Below the pieces are notes generated by a model. The model made no database searches. It was not told where the DNA came from and worked only from the letters and a program-made list of their open reading frames with translations. DNA of 64,000 nt, from the NCBI RefSeq assembly GCF_001417775.1, contig NZ_BBZJ01000012.1, forward strand, positions 310,001 through 374,000, written 5' to 3'. The position numbers and the translations under genes are program-made. Below, in pieces: positions 31,754-40,607 of the stretch. Every line of letters begins with the position of its first letter. Within the stretch, counting starts at the first letter, position 1. The stretch is from Streptomyces sp. TP-A0356. GTDB taxonomy: Bacteria; Actinomycetota; Actinomycetes; Streptomycetales; Streptomycetaceae.

Positions 31754-34204
31754 TCAGGTGCCCTCCGGGCACGGCGACGGCTCCAGGACGATGTCCGCCC
31801 ACACCTGCTTGCCGCCGCTGACCGGGAGCGTCCCCCACGCCGTCGACATGGCCTCGACGAGCAGGATGCCTCGGCCGCCCGTCGCCTCCCAGCCGATGCT
31901 CGTCGGCTGGACCGGGGTGCGCGGCGAGGCGTCGGCGACCGCGACGCGCAGCCGGTGGTTGAGAAGGGTGAGGTCCAATCGGACCTGGCCGCCTGTGTGC
32001 ACGAGTGCGTTGGTGACGAGTTCGGAGACGACGAGGAGCACCGTGTCGAGTCCTTCCGTCATGCCCCAGGCGCGGAGGGTGCGCCGGGTGAAGCGGCGGG
32101 CGTGCCGGACCGCCTCGGGGACGCGCCACACCGTCCAGCTCTCGCGCTGCGGGCGCATCTCCAGGCCGTCGTAGCGCATCAGGAGCAGGGCCACGTCGTC
32201 GCTGCGGTTGGCCTCGGCGAGCAGGGCGTCCGCGACGAGCCCGAGGTGCCGGGGATCGGCGGCGGACAGTCCCTCGGCCAGCCCGGCGAGACCGTCCTCC
32301 AGATCCACGTCGGCGGACTCGACCAGGCCGTCAGTGGTGAGCGCGACGACCGTGCCGGGCTGCAGCCGCAGCTGGCTCATCGGGAATTCGGCCTGCGTCA
32401 TGACGCCGAGGGGCGGTCCGCCGTCCGTGTCGGTGATCTCCGTGGTGCCGTCCGGGTGACGCAGCACGGGCGGGAGGTGGCCGGCGCGGACGGACCAGGC
32501 GATGCCCTCCTCCATGTCGACGTCCACGTAGCAGCAGGTGGCGAAGAGGTCGGACTCCATCTCCACGAGGAGCCGGTTGGCGTGCGAGACGACGACGTCC
32601 GGGGGGTGCCCCTCGGCCGCGTATGCGCGCAGGGCCGTACGCATCTGGCCCATCAGGGCGGCGGCGCTCGCGTTGTGGCCCTGGACGTCGCCGATGACGA
32701 GGGCCACATGGTTGTCGGGCAGCGGGATCACGTCGTACCAGTCGCCACCAAGCTCCAGGCCGGCTGTGGTGGGCAGATAGCGGGCGACGGCCTCCGCACC
32801 GGGCAGCCGCGGCAGCCGGCGCGGCAGAAGGGCCCGCTGGAGCATGCCGATCAGCTCGTGCTCGGCGTCGAAGGCACGGGCCCGCACCAGCGCCTGCCCG
32901 GCGAGGCCCGCCACGGCGGTGAGCAGGGCGCGTTCGTCGGTCCCGAAGTCGTGCGGGCTGTCCCAGCCGACCAGGCAGGCACCGGCCACCCGGCCGTCCG
33001 CGGGCAGCGGCAGCACGGCCAGTCCGCCGGGGCCGACCTCGGCGAGCGCGGGTTCCAGGTCCGTCCCGGCGGGCCAGATCGCGGCCCGGCCCTCCCGAAG
33101 CGCGGCGGCGAGGGTCGGCATGGCGCGTACGGGGGCGTCGGGCCACTCCGAGCGCCATTCGGTGCGCCACAGCTCGGGCCAGGCCTCCGGTTCGGGCGGG
33201 TCCAGGACGGTGACGACGAGCCGGTCGGACTCCAGCCCGGCGAGCGCGATGCGATCGGCCTGCAGCGGTTTGCGCAAGGCGGCGACGACGGCCTTGCTGA
33301 CGTCGCGGACGGTGCCCGCGGTGGCGAGAGCCGCCGCGAGCCGCTGGATGCGGGTGACGTCGCTGACGGCAGGGCCGAGTGTCGCGGCGTCGGCGACCGT
33401 TCCGACGAGCCGCGCCGGGCGGCCCTCCCCCGCGGGCAGCAGCCGCCCGCGCAGCCGCAGCCACTTCGGCACGCCGGAGCGCTGGAGGGTGCGGAACTCC
33501 AGCTCTCGGTCGCCGATCGACATGTGGTCGGCCTCGACCACGGACATCAGGGAGGGCAGGTCCTCCGGCACGGCCCGGGCGAGCAGGGTCTCGACCCTGC
33601 CGTCGAAGCCGTCCGGTTCGATGCCGAACAGCTCCAGCATCTCGTCGTCGACCTCGACCCGGCCGCTGTCCATGGCGAGACTGAACGAGCTGCCGGACGG
33701 CTCGCCGCTGCCGGGCGGAGGCGGCACCGGCCTGGTGACGGCCTCGGCGACGAGCTGGAGGCACTCGCGCTCGTCGGCGTCGAAACCGTCGGCCCCGTCG
33801 CTGACAGCGGCCAGACATCCCTCGTCCCGCAGTGGCAGGACGGCCAGTGAGAAGTCCCCGGCCGGGAGCCGGCGCGCGTCGGCCCAGAGACCGAGGTCCT
33901 CGGGGGTGAGCCAGCGGGGCTGCCGGGAGCGGTGTACATCGGCGGCGGGCCCGCCGGACAGGGGGTAGGCGTCGCGCAGCCCGTAGAGTGCCCTCGGCAC
34001 GCCGACCGACTCGGTGAGGCGCACCTGGTCACCGTCCTCCTCGGGGGTGTAGACGGCGACGAGGGTGGCTCCGGCGAAGATGAGGGCGTGTTCGAGTACA
34101 CGGCGGAGGCGTTCACGCGGTTCCAGGTCCGCGCTGAGCGCCTTGAGGGCAAGTTCGGCACGCAGGGTTCTCGTTCTGCGTCCCGCAGCGCCCTCACTGC
34201 CCAC
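31754..34204 (-). CDS. Multidomain SpoIIE/RsbU-type PP2C phosphatase with PAS, GAF and ATPase domains
   Basis: 816 residues from GTG 34204. Order: a GAF-like region (about 20-170), a PAS domain (about 180-300), a second GAF (about 310-460), a PP2C/SpoIIE phosphatase (about 475-690; LGGDWYDVIPL, VALVIGDVQGHN, LTTDGLVE), and a C-terminal HATPase_c anti-sigma domain (LVVSELVTNALVHT and GGRGILLV). Such proteins dephosphorylate anti-anti-sigma factors in partner switching, and the fused ATPase can act as the kinase. The start is uncertain: the frame is open to 34312 and the ribosome binding site is weak. No sigma gene is nearby. Confidence 0.87.
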   Translation of the reverse strand: MGSEGAAGRRTRTLRAELALKALSADLEPRERLRRVLEHALIFAGATLVAVYTPEEDGDQVRLTESVGVPRALYGLRDAYPLSGGPAADVHRSRQPRWLTPEDLGLWADARRLPAGDFSLAVLPLRDEGCLAAVSDGADGFDADERECLQLVAEAVTRPVPPPPGSGEPSGSSFSLAMDSGRVEVDDEMLELFGIEPDGFDGRVETLLARAVPEDLPSLMSVVEADHMSIGDRELEFRTLQRSGVPKWLRLRGRLLPAGEGRPARLVGTVADAATLGPAVSDVTRIQRLAAALATAGTVRDVSKAVVAALRKPLQADRIALAGLESDRLVVTVLDPPEPEAWPELWRTEWRSEWPDAPVRAMPTLAAALREGRAAIWPAGTDLEPALAEVGPGGLAVLPLPADGRVAGACLVGWDSPHDFGTDERALLTAVAGLAGQALVRARAFDAEHELIGMLQRALLPRRLPRLPGAEAVARYLPTTAGLELGGDWYDVIPLPDNHVALVIGDVQGHNASAAALMGQMRTALRAYAAEGHPPDVVVSHANRLLVEMESDLFATCCYVDVDMEEGIAWSVRAGHLPPVLRHPDGTTEITDTDGGPPLGVMTQAEFPMSQLRLQPGTVVALTTDGLVESADVDLEDGLAGLAEGLSAADPRHLGLVADALLAEANRSDDVALLLMRYDGLEMRPQRESWTVWRVPEAVRHARRFTRRTLRAWGMTEGLDTVLLVVSELVTNALVHTGGQVRLDLTLLNHRLRVAVADASPRTPVQPTSIGWEATGGRGILLVEAMSTAWGTLPVSGGKQVWADIVLEPSPCPEGT

Positions 34205-34334
34205 TCTGCAATTACAGCGCTTCCACGACGCTTGCGCAGCCCCTATGAGCGTGTCGACACGCCGGTACCTGCGCGAGCGGCGCGCCGCGGGCGCTCTCGG
34301 TGGTCTGTGCACCCGGGTTCCCGGCAGTGACTCA

Positions 34335-34526
34335 GGGCGCTTCCGACGGATCTCCGCGGGACAAGGAGCGGCGTTCGGTGCGTGCTCTCGGCGTGCCGCG
34401 CGGAAGTCTTCGTGGCGGCGCTACTTGGGCTTTCGCGCGGTGCGGCGAGCGGGGGCACCTCCTGGCCGAAGGCTGGGGGCGCGTGCCGGGTGGTCGCGAC
34501 GCCGCGGAGATCCATCGGAAGCGCCC
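34335..34526. mobile_element. MITE-like element with 25-bp inverted repeats
   Basis: The 25 bases at 34335-34359 (GGGCGCTTCCGA onwards) are the inverted complement of 34502-34526 with one mismatch. Inside is a second pair, CCGCGCGGAAG near 34398 against CTTTCGCGCGG near 34431. The 192-bp unit has no transposase and no convincing gene, though frames across it are open. It sits in the 789-nt gap 34205-34993 between two minus-strand genes. Whether copies exist elsewhere needs a genome search. Confidence 0.5.
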
Positions 34527-34640
34527 CAGGTGTTCCTGAGAGTGACAGGGCACCCGCAGGAGGTTGGACCGGCCCTACGGTGGTCCTGTCGGCGCGGCCG
34601 GGGCAGCCGCCTCCGGCGGACAACCGGCCGACCGCGGCAC

Positions 34641-34727
34641 GCCGACACCGGGCGAACGCGCCGACGGTGACGCGCCGACACCTGGCGAAGGCGCCGACGG
34701 TGACGCGCCGACACCCGGTGAGGTGCC
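34641..34727. repeat. 33-bp tandem repeat, about 2.6 copies
   Basis: A 33-bp unit beginning GCCGACACC and ending GACGGTGACGC occurs at 34641-34673 and 34674-34706 with two differences, then as a partial copy. The length is a multiple of three, so it reads as an 11-residue repeat in open frames on both strands, but nothing else supports a gene. The rest of the gap to 34926 holds nothing I recognise. Confidence 0.8.
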
Positions 34728-34926
34728 GGCGCAGACGCGCCGATGCGCGGCAATGGCTCCGAACACGGCCTGGGCGCCCCCGGCGAGGGGCGCCCGCCCG
34801 GATGAGGAGGACCGAGCGGAGACGGTGAGCGGCTGAACCGCCGTGGCGTTGCTCCCATCGCGGAAGCCATCGGCCCGCGAGCTGATCCGACTCCCATTCT
34901 GTTCGGAGCTCCAAGGAAGCCGGGAC

Positions 34927-34956
34927 GGTCCGGCCCTCCCGCCGGAGGGCCGGACC
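34927..34956 (-). terminator. Terminator of the S1 protease gene
   Basis: GGTCCGGCCCTCC and GGAGGGCCGGACC form a perfect 13-bp stem with the 4-nt loop CGCC, 37 nt after the minus-strand protease stop. Confidence 0.8.
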
Positions 34957-34993
34957 GATCCACTGCCCGGGGTGGAACCGCTGGGCCTCCCGG

Positions 34994-36409
34994 TCAGTGG
35001 CTCGTCACTCCGGAGCCGTCGGCCGCGCCGGCGCCGGCCGACTGACCGGACGGGCTGCCGACGCTCCCGGCGTTGCCCGCGCTGCCGGACGGGTTGACCG
35101 CGCCACCGCCTGCCTGGCCACCGGGGCTCGCCGTCTGGTTGCCGACGCCGTTTTGCCCGCCGGGGCTCGCGGTGTCACTCGGGCTCGCGGTGACACCGGG
35201 GCTGGCGCTCTGGTTGCCGGTCCCTGCCGCGCCACCGGCACCCGCCGCGCCACCCGCACCCGCCGCGCCACCCGCACCGAGCGTCGCGCCGGTCGCCTGG
35301 AGCGCCTTGGTCACCGGCTGGAAGAAGGTCTCGCCGCCCGCGGTGCAGTCACCGCTGCCGCCGGACGTCAGGCCGACCGCGCTGCCGTCCTGGGTGAACA
35401 GGGAGCCGCCGCTGTCTCCGGCCTCGGCACAGACGTTCGTCTGGATGAGGCCGTTGACGGTGTCGACGCCGCCCGGGACGGTCTCGCTCTGGAAGTTGAC
35501 GGTGGCGTCGAGGCCGGTGACGCTTCCGTTGTGCAGACCGGTCGTGCTGCCCATCCGGAAGACCTGCTGGCCCACCACCGCGTCCGCGGCCTGGGCGATC
35601 TGGACCGTCTGGCCGTTGCCGACGTTGACCTCGCTCTTGGTCTGGGTGCTGGTGTCGTTGTACTTGACGAGCGAGAAGTCGCTGCCGGGGAAGGTGGCCT
35701 GGTCGACCGTGGCGATGGGCTGGCCGTTCTGGGAGTCGGACCACTGCTTCGCCGCGACTCCGCAGTGACCCGCCGTCAGGAAGGCGGGGGTGCCGTCGCT
35801 CGCGGTCACGTTGAAGCCGAGGGAGCAGCGGACGCCGCCGCCGTTCGCCTGGGCGAAGATGGCGTCGCCGCCCGATACGAAGGTCTTGAACGTGCCCGCG
35901 GACTTCTTGAGGGTCGCCACGCCCGAGCCGAGGCCCTTGACCGTCGACTCCAGCGCGTTCCACTTGGTGCCGGTGACGGTGCTGTCGGCGGTGACCCGGA
36001 TCTCATTGGTCCTGGGATCGACGGACCACGCGGTGCCGCCGATCGTCGCCTTGTTCCGCAGCGTCCGCGCGGCGGCCTGAAGCGTGGCGGTGCTGTTCTG
36101 CACCTGGTTGGGGACCGCGCCCGCCTTTCTGATGGCGTTGACGACGTTGCCGTCGTTGCCCACCACGTTGACGACGACCTGCTGCTTGTCGGCGTTGTAG
36201 TACGTGCCCACGAAGGCACTGCCCAACTGGGACGCGAGCTGCGAGGCGAGGGGCGACACGTCGGTCGCCTTGAACGTCTTCGGGGTGCCGTCGGACGAAC
36301 CCGTCTGGGACGCGTTGGCGTTGGGCAGCAGAAGGGCCGCAGCTCCGAGCGCCGCCACGCTTCCCGCCGCGATCGCGGCCTTGCGCTTGGGTATGCGTTT
36401 GTGACTCAA
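34994..36409 (-). CDS. Secreted S1-family trypsin-like serine protease with low-complexity tail
   Basis: 471 residues starting at TTG 36409, which is preceded by AGGAGGTCA; no ATG or GTG near it has such a site. A signal peptide (about 1-34) is followed by a propeptide (about 45-180) and a streptogrisin-like protease domain. The catalytic residues are His215 in LTAGHCG, Asp244 in SDFSLVKY and Ser333 in GDSGGSL, with Cys pairs as in the family. The last 95 residues are Gly/Ala/Ser/Pro repeats (GAGGAA, NQxASPG) with no known binding domain. The protein is made as a zymogen and acts outside the cell. Confidence 0.87.
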   Translation of the reverse strand: MSHKRIPKRKAAIAAGSVAALGAAALLLPNANASQTGSSDGTPKTFKATDVSPLASQLASQLGSAFVGTYYNADKQQVVVNVVGNDGNVVNAIRKAGAVPNQVQNSTATLQAAARTLRNKATIGGTAWSVDPRTNEIRVTADSTVTGTKWNALESTVKGLGSGVATLKKSAGTFKTFVSGGDAIFAQANGGGVRCSLGFNVTASDGTPAFLTAGHCGVAAKQWSDSQNGQPIATVDQATFPGSDFSLVKYNDTSTQTKSEVNVGNGQTVQIAQAADAVVGQQVFRMGSTTGLHNGSVTGLDATVNFQSETVPGGVDTVNGLIQTNVCAEAGDSGGSLFTQDGSAVGLTSGGSGDCTAGGETFFQPVTKALQATGATLGAGGAAGAGGAAGAGGAAGTGNQSASPGVTASPSDTASPGGQNGVGNQTASPGGQAGGGAVNPSGSAGNAGSVGSPSGQSAGAGAADGSGVTSH

Positions 36410-36600
36410 CTCTTGACCTCCTGGGGACGGGGTCCGTTGCCGCCGTCCGGCAGCTGACTGGGGCGCCTGGATGCCTGTTGATACGCACGCGTCATGTGGG
36501 GTGTTCAACGGCGTCGACAACTGGCCGAGTTGGCAATGCGAAAGCGTGAAATAGGTGGCAAACGCGTCTGCGGTGGCGTGATCACGGGCAGGAGTCACGT
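36410..36600. other. Upstream region of the protease gene
   Basis: It holds the protease promoter and its ribosome binding site. The segment AACTGGCCGAGTTGGCAATG near 36520-36539 is less GC-rich than its surroundings, as Streptomyces promoters often are. I see no gene here. Confidence 0.3.
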
Positions 36601-36765
36601 ATGACGCCGACCCCCGCCGAAGCCGACCGCGTCCTCGCCGAGTACTTGGCCCCCTGGGCGCAGGTCGCGGCGCGGGCGAGCACGGTGTACACGTGCCGGG
36701 CCAGCACCCGTCCACCGGGGAGACCTTCCGGGCCCGTACGAGCACGATCCGCCATCGGTCGGTGA
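36601..36765 (+). pseudogene. Possible truncated hotdog-fold thioesterase (PaaI-like) remnant
   Basis: GGCAGGAGTCACGT precedes ATG 36601, and the first 21 residues (MTPTPAEADRVLAEYLAPWA onwards) resemble the N-terminus of PaaI-like thioesterases. After Gln21 the similarity ends: the next 33 residues are Arg-rich and the frame stops at 36765. A retained ribosome binding site and start with a lost body suggests a deletion relic. The match rests on a short stretch and memory of the family, so it is tentative. Nothing else is recognised up to 37200. Confidence 0.35.
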
Positions 36766-37200
36766 CCGACGGTTCCGGGCGCTGAGCGGAATCCCGGCTT
36801 CAGGGAATCTGCACATCGAATGCGCAAGCAGGTCACCGCGCGCGACGGATCTGCACAGTCGTACGCCGGGGGCCGCGTCATTGGACCGGGAGTGTCCCAT
36901 TCGACATCGGGACGGCAAGGGACCATGCGCGCCGATGCCGCGCAGCATGTGAAGAAGTCGCCACCAAGACGTGCGCACGCCTGCACGGATCGCCGCCTCG
37001 TAGCAACAATTGCCCTGGTGAGAGCATTGGTTGAGTGGAATCGCCGCGCGTCGGCGTGCTTTGATCCGTTGCACCGCGGGGCCGCTCCAAGGGATCCCGG
37101 AAACGGGCGCCCGGCCCTCGCGGACCGCGGCCGACCGTCTGTCCCCAGAGGGGGGCCGCTCTCCCCCTTGTGAAATTTCCATACGAAGGGAAGTTCCATC

Positions 37201-37416
37201 ATGAACTCCACCCCCCAGGTTGAGACCGCCGAGATCTCGGACGCCGAGCTCGACGCCGTGTCCGGCGGCCTGCAGGTGAACGCCCTGGGCACCGCCACCG
37301 GCCTGGTGGACGGCATCGCCCCGGTTTCCGGTCTGGTCGAGACGGCCGTCGGCACCGTCGAGGGTGTCACCGGCCTGCGCACCGCCCCGGTCACGAACCT
37401 GGTCGCCGGTCTCTGA
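37201..37416 (+). CDS. Double-glycine leader peptide precursor (bacteriocin-like)
   Basis: 71 residues. The leader (1-23) is acidic and ends ISDAELDAVSGG, the classic recognition and cut site of C39 peptidases. The predicted 48-residue product has no Cys and little charge. It is built of Gly/Ala/Val/Thr/Leu with recurring G-x-V and T-G-L steps (TGLVDGIAPVSGLVE), suggesting an amphipathic or membrane-active peptide. AAGGGAAG precedes the ATG. The three downstream genes encode its likely processing and export machinery. No lanthionine synthetase, cyclodehydratase or radical SAM gene is near, so it is probably unmodified. Activity is unknown. Confidence 0.85.
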   Translation: MNSTPQVETAEISDAELDAVSGGLQVNALGTATGLVDGIAPVSGLVETAVGTVEGVTGLRTAPVTNLVAGL

Positions 37417-37434
37417 CCGCACCTCCGTGCCGCT

Positions 37435-37467
37435 GAGTCCCGGAACCGTCTCCCGGTTCCGGGACTC
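37435..37467 (+). terminator. Strong hairpin between precursor and export genes
   Basis: GAGTCCCGGAACCG and CGGTTCCGGGACTC form a perfect 14-bp stem with a 5-nt loop, 19 nt after the precursor stop and 101 nt before the HlyD-like gene. A partial terminator here would keep peptide mRNA in excess of transporter mRNA. Confidence 0.8.
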
Positions 37468-37568
37468 TCGGATGCCGTGAAACGTGCGGCTCGCCGCCGC
37501 GTCGCACGCCGTAGTTCACCCGGCTCGTCCGAGCCGGCCCTCTGTCACCCGCAGGTGAGGGAAGTTCC

Positions 37569-38375
37569 GTGCAGTTCCGCCAACAGGCCCTCGCCAAGCT
37601 GCAGTCGCCCGAGGAGCTCGACCTCCCGGTGCGTTTCGCCCGTCCCCAGGGCTGGCTCGTGCTCACCGTGACGGTGGCCGCCATGGCCGCCGCGTCTGTA
37701 TGGGCCGTCACCGGGTCGGTGGCCTCCACGGTCAGCGCGCCCGCCATCCTCACGCACGGGGAGGGCAGTTACATCCTGCAGAGCCCGGTGGCCGGGCAGG
37801 TCACCGCCATCCTTGCCAAGGAGGGCGATCGGCTGCCCGCGGACTCGCCCGTTCTCAAGGTGCGGACGGGCCGGGGCGACTCGGTGGTCCGCACGGTCGC
37901 CGCGGGCCGTGTCACCGCGCTCGCCGCCACCATCGGTCAGATCATCCAGACCGGGGCCAACGTCGCCGCGGTGGAGAAGGTCGCCCACGCTTCCGACCCG
38001 CTGTACGCGACGGTGTACGTCCCCGCCGAGAACGCCGCCTCCGTTCCCGCGAACGCATCCGTCGACCTCACCGTCCAGTCGGTGCCCACCCAGGAGTACG
38101 GGGTGTTGCGCGGCCGGGTGACGTCCGTGGACCGCACGGCCCAGTCGCCGCAGCAGATCGCCGCCTTCCTCGGGGACAGCCAGCTGGGCGAGCAGTTCAC
38201 CAAGAAGGGCCGGCCGGTCGCCGTGCTGGTGAAGCTCGACACGTCGTCCGGCACGAAGAGCGGCTACCGCTGGTCGACCGCTGACGGTCCGCCGTTCACC
38301 CTCACCTCCATGACCCTGGCCACGGGTTCGATCCGTCTGGCCGATCAGCGTCCCATCGATTGGCTGCTGCCGTGA
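37569..38375 (+). CDS. HlyD-like membrane fusion protein of NHLM-type export system
   Basis: 268 residues. One membrane helix near 30-55 is followed by a biotinyl-lipoyl-like motif (LQSPVAGQVTAILAKEGDRL) and a beta-barrel region with VDLTVQSVPTQEYGVLRGRV. It matches the secretion-protein subunit seen in NHLM bacteriocin systems. As Gram-positive cells lack an outer membrane, it probably guides substrate to the ABC transporter or across the wall. GTG 37569 follows GTGAGGGAAG. Its stop overlaps the peptidase-ABC start by 4 nt. Confidence 0.83.
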   Translation: MQFRQQALAKLQSPEELDLPVRFARPQGWLVLTVTVAAMAAASVWAVTGSVASTVSAPAILTHGEGSYILQSPVAGQVTAILAKEGDRLPADSPVLKVRTGRGDSVVRTVAAGRVTALAATIGQIIQTGANVAAVEKVAHASDPLYATVYVPAENAASVPANASVDLTVQSVPTQEYGVLRGRVTSVDRTAQSPQQIAAFLGDSQLGEQFTKKGRPVAVLVKLDTSSGTKSGYRWSTADGPPFTLTSMTLATGSIRLADQRPIDWLLP

Positions 38376-40606
38376 CCGCTCCCCAGGACACCCTGCCTCC
38401 GGTACGGGGCAGACGCCGTGCCGCGCCACCGAAACGCACCGTGCCCAAGGGCAGGCGGAAGAACGTCCGCACCCCCACGGTGCTGCAGATGGAGGCCGTG
38501 GAGTGCGGTGCCGCCTCCCTCGCCATGGTGCTCGGCCACTACGGTCGGCACATCCCACTCGAAGAGCTGCGCATCGCCTGCGGTGTCTCCCGCGACGGCT
38601 CGCGCGCCAGCAACCTCCTCAAGGCGGCCCGCAGTTACGGTCTGACGGCCAAGGGCATGCAGATGGACACGGCCGCCCTCGCCGAGGTGAAGGCGCCCGC
38701 GATCCTGTTCTGGGAGTTCAACCACTACGTCGTCTACGACGGGATGGGCCGCCGCTTCGGCCGCCGCGGCGTGTACGTCAACGACCCCGGCAAGGGCCGC
38801 CGCTTCGTCCCGATGGAGGACTTCGACACCAGCTTCACCGGGGTCGTCCTGGTGATGGAGCCGGGTGAGGGCTTCACCCGGGGCGGCCGCAGGCCGGGCG
38901 TCCTGGGCGCCATGCCGGCCCGGCTGCGCGGCACGTCGGGCACGATGCCCGCCGCCGTTCTGGCGAGCCTCCTGCTGGTTGCGGTCGGTGCCGCGCTGCC
39001 CGCGCTGAGCCGGACCTACATCGACATGTTCCTGATCGGCGGGCAGACCTCCCTGCTGGGTGTGCTGTTCACGTCGATGGCCGCCTGTGTGCTGCTCACC
39101 GTCGTGCTGACCTGGCTGCAGCAGGCGAACCTGCTGCGCGGCCGGATCATCTCCTCGACGCTCTCCAGCGCCCGCTTCCTGCGGCATCTGCTGCGGCTGC
39201 CGGTGACGTTCTTCGCCCAGCGCAGCCCGGCCGACCTGGTGCAGCGGCTGCAGTCCAACGACGCGGTCGCCGAGACCCTGGCCCGCGACCTCGCCGCGGC
39301 GGGCGTCGACGCGGTCGTCGTCGTGCTGTACGCGGTGCTGCTGTACACGTACGACCCGCAGCTCACGTTCGTCGGCATCGGCGTCGCGCTGCTGAACGTG
39401 GTGGCGATGCGGGTCGTCGTACGGCTGCGGGCGACCCGCACCGCGAAGCTGCGCGCGGACAACGCGCGCCTCACCAACACTGCCTACACCGGTCTGCAGT
39501 TGATCGAGACGATGAAGGCGACCGGCGGCGAGGACGGCTACTTCCGCAAGTGGGCGGGGCAGCACGCCACCACGCTGGAGGAGCAGCAACGGCTCGGCGT
39601 GCCGAGCGCCTGGCTGGGCGTGGTCGCGCCGACGCTCGCCACGCTCAACAGCGCGCTGATCCTGTGGATCGGCGGTCTGCGGGCGGTCGAGGGCCACATC
39701 TCGGTGGGTCTACTGGTCGCCTTCCAGGCGCTGGTGACCCGCTTCACCGCGCCGATCACCCGGCTCAACGGCGTCGCGGGCCGCATCCAGGACTTCGCGG
39801 CGGACGTGGCCCGCCTCAAGGACGTGGAGAACTTCCAGGCCGACCCGCTCTACGGCCGCTCCGGCGGCGCGGAGTCGACCCGCCGGCTGCACGGCCATGT
39901 GGAGCTGGAGAACATCACGTTCGGCTACAGCCCGCTCGACAAGCCGCTGCTGAGCGGCTTCAGCCTGACGGTCGGACCGGGCCAGCAGGTGGCGCTGGTC
40001 GGCGGCTCCGGCAGCGGCAAGTCCACGGTCTCCCGGCTGATCTCGGGTCTGTACGCCCCCTGGGAGGGCGTGATCCGCATCGACGGGCAGCGCCTGGAGG
40101 ACATTCCGCGCGGTGCGCTGGCCGCCTCCGTCTCCTTCGTCGACCAGGACGTCTTCCTCTTCGAGGGCACGGTCCGCGACAACGTGGCGCTGTGGGACCC
40201 CTCGATCCCGGACGACGCGGTGATCGCGGCGCTCCGGGACGCGGCCCTGTACGACGTCGTGACGCGGCGTCCGGGCGGCATCCGCAGCCGGGTCGAGCAG
40301 GACGGACGGAACTTCTCCGGCGGGCAACGCCAACGCCTGGAGATCGCACGGGCGTTGGTGCGCGATCCCAGCATCCTGGTCCTCGACGAGGTGACCAGCG
40401 CCCTGGACGCGGAGACCGAGCAGACCGTGATCGACAACCTGCGCAAGCGCGGCTGCGCGTGCGTGGTGATCGCGCACCGGCTGAGCACCGTGCGCGACAG
40501 CGACGAGATCGTCGTGCTCCAGCACGGCACGATCGTGGAACGCGGGCGGCACGACGCCCTGGTGGCGGCCGGCGGGGCGTACGCCGAGCTGGTCAGGGAG
40601 CGGTGA
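38372..40606 (+). CDS. C39 peptidase-ABC transporter (NHLM type)
   Basis: 744 residues. The N-terminal C39 peptidase has catalytic Cys45 in EAVECGAASL, His118 in FNHYVVYD and Asp138 in VNDPGKG. A membrane domain (about 185-470) follows, then the ATPase with Walker A VGGSGSGKST, signature FSGGQRQR and Walker B LVLDEVTS. It should cut the precursor after the double glycine and export the product. GTG 38372 overlaps the HlyD stop (GTGA); an upstream TTG in frame is not needed. The next ABC gene starts 2 nt after its stop. Confidence 0.9.
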   Translation: MTAPQDTLPPVRGRRRAAPPKRTVPKGRRKNVRTPTVLQMEAVECGAASLAMVLGHYGRHIPLEELRIACGVSRDGSRASNLLKAARSYGLTAKGMQMDTAALAEVKAPAILFWEFNHYVVYDGMGRRFGRRGVYVNDPGKGRRFVPMEDFDTSFTGVVLVMEPGEGFTRGGRRPGVLGAMPARLRGTSGTMPAAVLASLLLVAVGAALPALSRTYIDMFLIGGQTSLLGVLFTSMAACVLLTVVLTWLQQANLLRGRIISSTLSSARFLRHLLRLPVTFFAQRSPADLVQRLQSNDAVAETLARDLAAAGVDAVVVVLYAVLLYTYDPQLTFVGIGVALLNVVAMRVVVRLRATRTAKLRADNARLTNTAYTGLQLIETMKATGGEDGYFRKWAGQHATTLEEQQRLGVPSAWLGVVAPTLATLNSALILWIGGLRAVEGHISVGLLVAFQALVTRFTAPITRLNGVAGRIQDFAADVARLKDVENFQADPLYGRSGGAESTRRLHGHVELENITFGYSPLDKPLLSGFSLTVGPGQQVALVGGSGSGKSTVSRLISGLYAPWEGVIRIDGQRLEDIPRGALAASVSFVDQDVFLFEGTVRDNVALWDPSIPDDAVIAALRDAALYDVVTRRPGGIRSRVEQDGRNFSGGQRQRLEIARALVRDPSILVLDEVTSALDAETEQTVIDNLRKRGCACVVIAHRLSTVRDSDEIVVLQHGTIVERGRHDALVAAGGAYAELVRER

Positions 40607-40607
40607 G

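Noticed and set aside
34564..34836. 90-codon ORF covering the 33-bp repeats
   Set aside because: It consists largely of the repeat translated, no ribosome binding site precedes it, and the opposite strand is equally open.
36820..37173. 117-codon ORF before the precursor peptide gene
   Set aside because: No recognisable ribosome binding site or family, and the composition is Arg-rich and shadow-like; the region more likely holds the promoter of the peptide operon.
38360..38371. TTG start for the C39 peptidase-ABC gene
   Set aside because: GTG 38372 overlaps the preceding stop as GTGA, the pattern used by other gene pairs here, and no ribosome binding site favours the TTG.
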